Position numbers and translations under genes: made by a program | Assembly (NCBI GenBank): GCA_030609865.1 | Contig: JAUWSZ010000139.1 | Location: 1 to 6,792, forward strand | Origin: a bacterium | GTDB lineage: Bacteria; Desulfobacterota; DSWW01 | DNA length: 6,792 bases | Direction of reading: 5' to 3' | The notes under the pieces: model-generated | Seen by the model: the letters and a program-made list of their open reading frames with translations, nothing else | Told to the model about the DNA's origin: nothing | The model's database searches: none | Part shown: piece after piece, positions 5,760-6,792 of the stretch | How positions within the stretch are numbered: position 1 is the stretch's first letter | Layout: each line of letters begins with the position of its first letter

Positions 5760-6792
5760 TCAAACCCCCTTGACCAGCTGATCCGGATTGAGGATTCTGT
5801 TGGGATCCATCATGTTCTTGACCCGCCTGATCTGCTCCAGGTACGCAACATTGCCGGCATAGAACCGCTCGGCGATTTTCCCCATAGGGCGGTCAAAATA
5901 GGCGCCCTTTTCCAACAAAAGGTCGTTTACGTCTTCGTATGTTTCCGCCAGATCGTTCGGGTACGGCTCCAGGTAGTCGAACTCGCACCACGCCGCCCGG
6001 CCGTAGCCATGGGCAACGAACAACTCCGCCAGGCCCTCTCCCCCCGCCCGGGAGGCGACCAGGTCGTGGAATTCGGAAACGCGCGACAGGAACGTGTAGA
6101 ACCCGTGGCTATGCTCAGGACGCACCCAGACGCTACGGAGCGCTTTGCCCAGGGGGTCGCCCAGGTCGGGCAGCTCCTTGCCCCCCAGGGCGATCGCGTC
6201 CTTTCGACAGACGTCGGCATAGAATTCGACATGGCGCGGGTGCCCCTCGCAACCGAGGACGAGCAGCCACGGCGGGATGGACCCGGGGAGATCCGGTGCG
6301 AGCCGGCGGAGATACCGGCCGTTCATGACCAGGGCCTGATCACAAACCTCTTTGCGAGGGATGTTTCGGATGGCGGTCAGGGCCGGCGCCAGATCATCGT
6401 ATCCGAAGGTGAGGTGCGTTTCCGCCTTGGGAACAGGGTAGATCCAGATGCTGCCCCGCACCGGAATCCCATAGATATCCTCTGCCCCTATGTACCAGCG
6501 GGAGACGTTTGGGCCGCCATCATCTTTGGAATCGCATCCGTTTTCGTCCAGGGCGTGCGACCCTGTCAGATGCACCCGCCCATCGGCAAGCACGACCCTG
6601 AGATTCGCAACCTGCACCTCCGGGTAACGTGCGGCAGACTGCATGATCACGCGGGAGACCATGTTGTCGAGCACATAGGGTGAGGTCGCCGCGGCCGGCA
6701 TCAATGTCTTGAGACCCTGCGTCTCGAGCGCCTCGCCCAGCTGGTCCCACGTAACCCCCCGTTGTATGTGGGCGGTCAGGTTCCGCTTGTCC
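5760..6792 (-). CDS. FAD-linked oxidase, PCMH/GlcD type (5' end cut by window)
   Basis: This is the C-terminal three quarters of an FAD-linked oxidase; 343 residues are visible and the frame is open to the window edge, so the real start is outside. The first visible residues (GVTWDQLGEALETQGL) correspond to the middle of the FAD domain, where family members have G-x-x-W-x-x-L-x-x-x-L. Next come a PAAATSP...NMVSR segment and GAEDIYGI (visible residues 102-109), standing for the family's GsEGtlGI turn. The end, VKNMMDPNRILNPDQLV, is the standard C-terminal motif. It shares the superfamily and local pattern (NYVSRG against NMVSRV) with the 519-residue oxidase downstream but is clearly divergent. 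By comparison with that paralogue roughly 115 residues are missing. Its stop is three bases from the Fe-S gene, so the two are surely co-transcribed. A TTG at 6704 could be mistaken for a start, but it falls inside the FAD domain. Substrate is unknown. Confidence 0.88.
   Translation of the reverse strand, partial: DKRNLTAHIQRGVTWDQLGEALETQGLKTLMPAAATSPYVLDNMVSRVIMQSAARYPEVQVANLRVVLADGRVHLTGSHALDENGCDSKDDGGPNVSRWYIGAEDIYGIPVRGSIWIYPVPKAETHLTFGYDDLAPALTAIRNIPRKEVCDQALVMNGRYLRRLAPDLPGSIPPWLLVLGCEGHPRHVEFYADVCRKDAIALGGKELPDLGDPLGKALRSVWVRPEHSHGFYTFLSRVSEFHDLVASRAGGEGLAELFVAHGYGRAAWCEFDYLEPYPNDLAETYEDVNDLLLEKGAYFDRPMGKIAERFYAGNVAYLEQIRRVKNMMDPNRILNPDQLVKGV
5765..5771 (-). promoter_or_regulatory. 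Ribosome-binding site of the Fe-S gene, inside the upstream gene's end
   Basis: AAGGGGG on the minus strand, eight bases before the ATG at 5756. It lies within the last codons of the upstream FAD-linked oxidase, which fits coupled translation of the two products. Confidence 0.6.

Noticed and set aside
4848..6683. Very long open frame on the plus strand (611 codons)
   Set aside because: It lies antisense to the Fe-S and FAD-linked oxidase genes, whose minus-strand products have clear motifs. Its translation shows no recognisable domain and is rich in His, Arg, Val and Leu as expected for an antisense shadow in GC-rich DNA.
5760..6704. Start of the upstream FAD-linked oxidase at TTG 6704 or ATG 6701
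   Set aside because: The frame is open above this point and the residues there (VTWDQLGEALETQGL) match the middle of the FAD domain, so the gene begins outside the window.

Overview
The window is a piece of a GC-rich bacterial chromosome in which every convincing gene lies on the minus strand. Read in that direction (from high to low coordinates) the order is: an FAD-linked oxidase of the PCMH/GlcD type, N-terminus cut by the window edge (6792-5760); a two-CCG-domain iron-sulfur protein of the HdrD/GlcF/LldE type (5756-4533); a second, divergent FAD-linked oxidase (4404-2845); a small zinc-ribbon/OB-fold (DUF35) protein that starts at TTG (2811-2383); a 343-residue protein of unknown function (2363-1332); and, after a 342-base gap, a Rossmann FAD-dependent oxidoreductase of the geranylgeranyl-reductase/desaturase-like type (989-1), cut at its C-terminal end.

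The first five genes look like one transcription unit: spacers are 3, 128, 33 and 19 bases and each of the four complete genes has a purine-rich ribosome-binding site at 6-8 bases. The core of the unit is a flavin plus Fe-S dehydrogenase: two FAD-linked oxidases with an electron-accepting protein carrying two cubane-type cysteine sets and two complete CCG (HdrB-type) motifs. This is the architecture of glycolate/lactate oxidases (GlcDEF, LldEFG-like) and of Hdr-linked dehydrogenases, so I infer oxidation of a hydroxy acid, an aromatic alcohol or another organic substrate with electrons leaving through Fe-S clusters. DUF35 proteins normally assist thiolases or other acyl-CoA enzymes, which hints at a CoA-ester pathway, but no thiolase, CoA ligase or transporter lies in the window. 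The substrate cannot be read from the sequence.

The two larger gaps (990-1331 and 4405-4532) hold no gene. Both contain a REP-like GC-rich hairpin with the same core, followed 25-30 bases later by a CCCTC..AA..GGG element; the larger gap also carries a GA-rich microsatellite-like run and C-rich short repeats. No tRNA, rRNA, CRISPR array, transposase or convincing promoter was seen.

The combination of CCG-domain and FAD-linked oxidases with DUF35, plus REP-like repeats, suggests an anaerobic or facultative bacterium, perhaps Desulfobacterota or a similar lineage; this is a weak inference from gene content, not a phylogenetic result. The long open frames on the plus strand are antisense shadows caused by base composition.
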